Notes under the pieces: generated by a model | Seen by the model: the letters and a program-made list of their open reading frames with translations, nothing else | Databases searched by the model: none | Told to the model about the DNA's origin: nothing | NCBI GenBank assembly: GCA_013140875.1 | Contig: JABFSB010000049.1 | Location: 1 to 7,363, forward strand | Length of the DNA: 7,363 nucleotides | From: Acidobacteriota bacterium | GTDB lineage: Bacteria; Acidobacteriota; Blastocatellia; Pyrinomonadales; Pyrinomonadaceae | Direction: 5' to 3' | Shown: one piece after another, positions 7,011 through 7,363 of the stretch | How the letters are laid out: every line of letters starts with the position of its first letter | Numbering within the stretch: the stretch's first letter is position 1 | Program-made: the position numbers and the translations under genes

Positions 7011-7148
7011 CACACGAAGAAGAAAAAGACGCTGACGAGTCCCGATCCAAGAAAAAAATGCTGAAACTGGCGCACGCTTTTCTGCGTTTTACAGTTAACG
7101 ATTTTCTCGCGTCCGTAGTAAATTCTTAGCTGTCGACAATTCATATCG

Positions 7149-7155
7149 TAAGGAG
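7149..7155 (+). promoter_or_regulatory. Shine-Dalgarno TAAGGAG for the DinB-like gene
   Basis: TAAGGAG ends 7 bases before ATG 7163, a strong and well-spaced ribosome binding site that fixes the start of the last gene. Confidence 0.85.
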
Positions 7156-7162
7156 TATTGAA

Positions 7163-7363
7163 ATGAGATCTTTAATTTTTGCATCTGTCGCAATCGCATT
7201 TATCTTTTTCGGGGCGGCGGCAAGCACTGTCTCGGCCAAGCCGCTGACAAAAGAAGAAAGGGAAGCAGCCGTTAAATATTTGAAACAAACGCAAAAGCTT
7301 TTCCTCGATTCCGTAAAAGGCCTGAGCGAGGCACAGTTGAAATGGAAACCCGCACCCGACAAA
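7163..7363 (+). CDS. Exported DinB-like four-helix protein, N-terminal part (3' end outside window)
   Basis: The first 67 residues are visible. Residues 1 to about 25 are a signal peptide (MRSLIFASVAIAFIFF, then GAAASTVSA with probable cleavage after VSA). The mature start, EEREAAVKYLKQTQKLFLDS followed by VKGLSEAQLKWKPAPDK, matches the first helix and the following turn of DinB-superfamily proteins, where a 'GLSEAQ-x-x-x-KPAPD' segment is typical. Family members are metal-binding four-helix bundles, some acting as thiol-dependent transferases; most have no assigned role. The metal-binding histidines expected further on lie outside the window, so neither activity nor intactness can be judged. 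The gene has its own strong ribosome binding site and is isolated from the PL22-like gene by repeats, so it is probably a separate unit. An alternative would be another exported helical protein with chance similarity. Confidence 0.68.
   Translation, partial: MRSLIFASVAIAFIFFGAAASTVSAKPLTKEEREAAVKYLKQTQKLFLDSVKGLSEAQLKWKPAPDK

Larger units (their letters stand above)
6796..7162. other. Gene-free interval rich in palindromic repeats
   Basis: This 367-base interval holds most of composite repeat copy 2, a 30-base gap, the CACAAAG palindrome, and then about 150 bases of A/T-richer sequence leading to the DinB-like gene. In that last part a TTTACA at 7088-7093 might be a -35 box, but no -10 box at proper spacing follows, so no promoter is called. 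Minus-strand open frames here (for example 6857-7144) only translate the repeats into low-complexity SRKDAKAAKAE-like peptides and are not accepted as genes. Confidence 0.6.

Noticed and set aside
7071..7090. Possible terminator CGCA...TGCG followed by TTTT before the DinB-like gene
   Set aside because: The stem is only 4 bp with an 8-base loop, too weak to call.
6857..7144. Minus-strand frame with hydrophobic FFFFVCFVSSLCVLCV stretch that could look like a small membrane protein
   Set aside because: The hydrophobic and SRKDAKAAKAE segments are direct translations of the CACAAAG and CGCAAAG palindromes, so coding is not supported.

Overview
The window looks like a piece of an Acidobacteriota chromosome, probably of the Blastocatellia type. 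This is inferred from two very large Oar-like TonB-dependent receptors with a carboxypeptidase-regulatory-like N-terminal domain, moderate GC, an exported oligogalacturonate-lyase-like propeller, an exported DinB-like protein, and intergenic palindromes built from CGCAAAG and CACAAAG units. No rRNA or other taxonomic marker is present, so the assignment is tentative. All genes lie on the + strand.

Layout. Positions 2-925 hold the 3' end of one Oar-like outer-membrane receptor, closed by a clear rho-independent terminator (938-972). A leader of about 200 bases with further hairpins and small palindromes follows. A complete second receptor of the same family runs from 1182 to 5402 (1406 aa, strong Shine-Dalgarno). 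Next come a roughly 123-bp composite repeat ending in a long hairpin (5411-5533) and an exported beta-propeller protein of the oligogalacturonate lyase (PL22) type (5566-6795, 409 aa). A second copy of the composite repeat overlaps the last codons of that gene (6776-6904), and a different CACAAAG palindrome (6935-7010) follows. The window ends inside an exported DinB-like protein starting at 7163.

How the genes may work together. The second receptor and the propeller protein are 163 bases apart on the same strand with no T-tract terminator between them, so they may be co-transcribed. One would be the outer-membrane part and the other a periplasmic enzyme acting on acidic oligosaccharides. This is an inference from position only; there is no SusD, transporter or regulator in view to support a full polysaccharide-utilisation locus.

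The most unusual features are the paired composite repeats in the same orientation just downstream of two successive genes, the second of which supplies the stop codon and the last six residues of the enzyme, and the apparent replacement of three metal ligands in the PL22-like protein. I see no evidence of a defence system, CRISPR array, prophage or insertion-sequence transposase.
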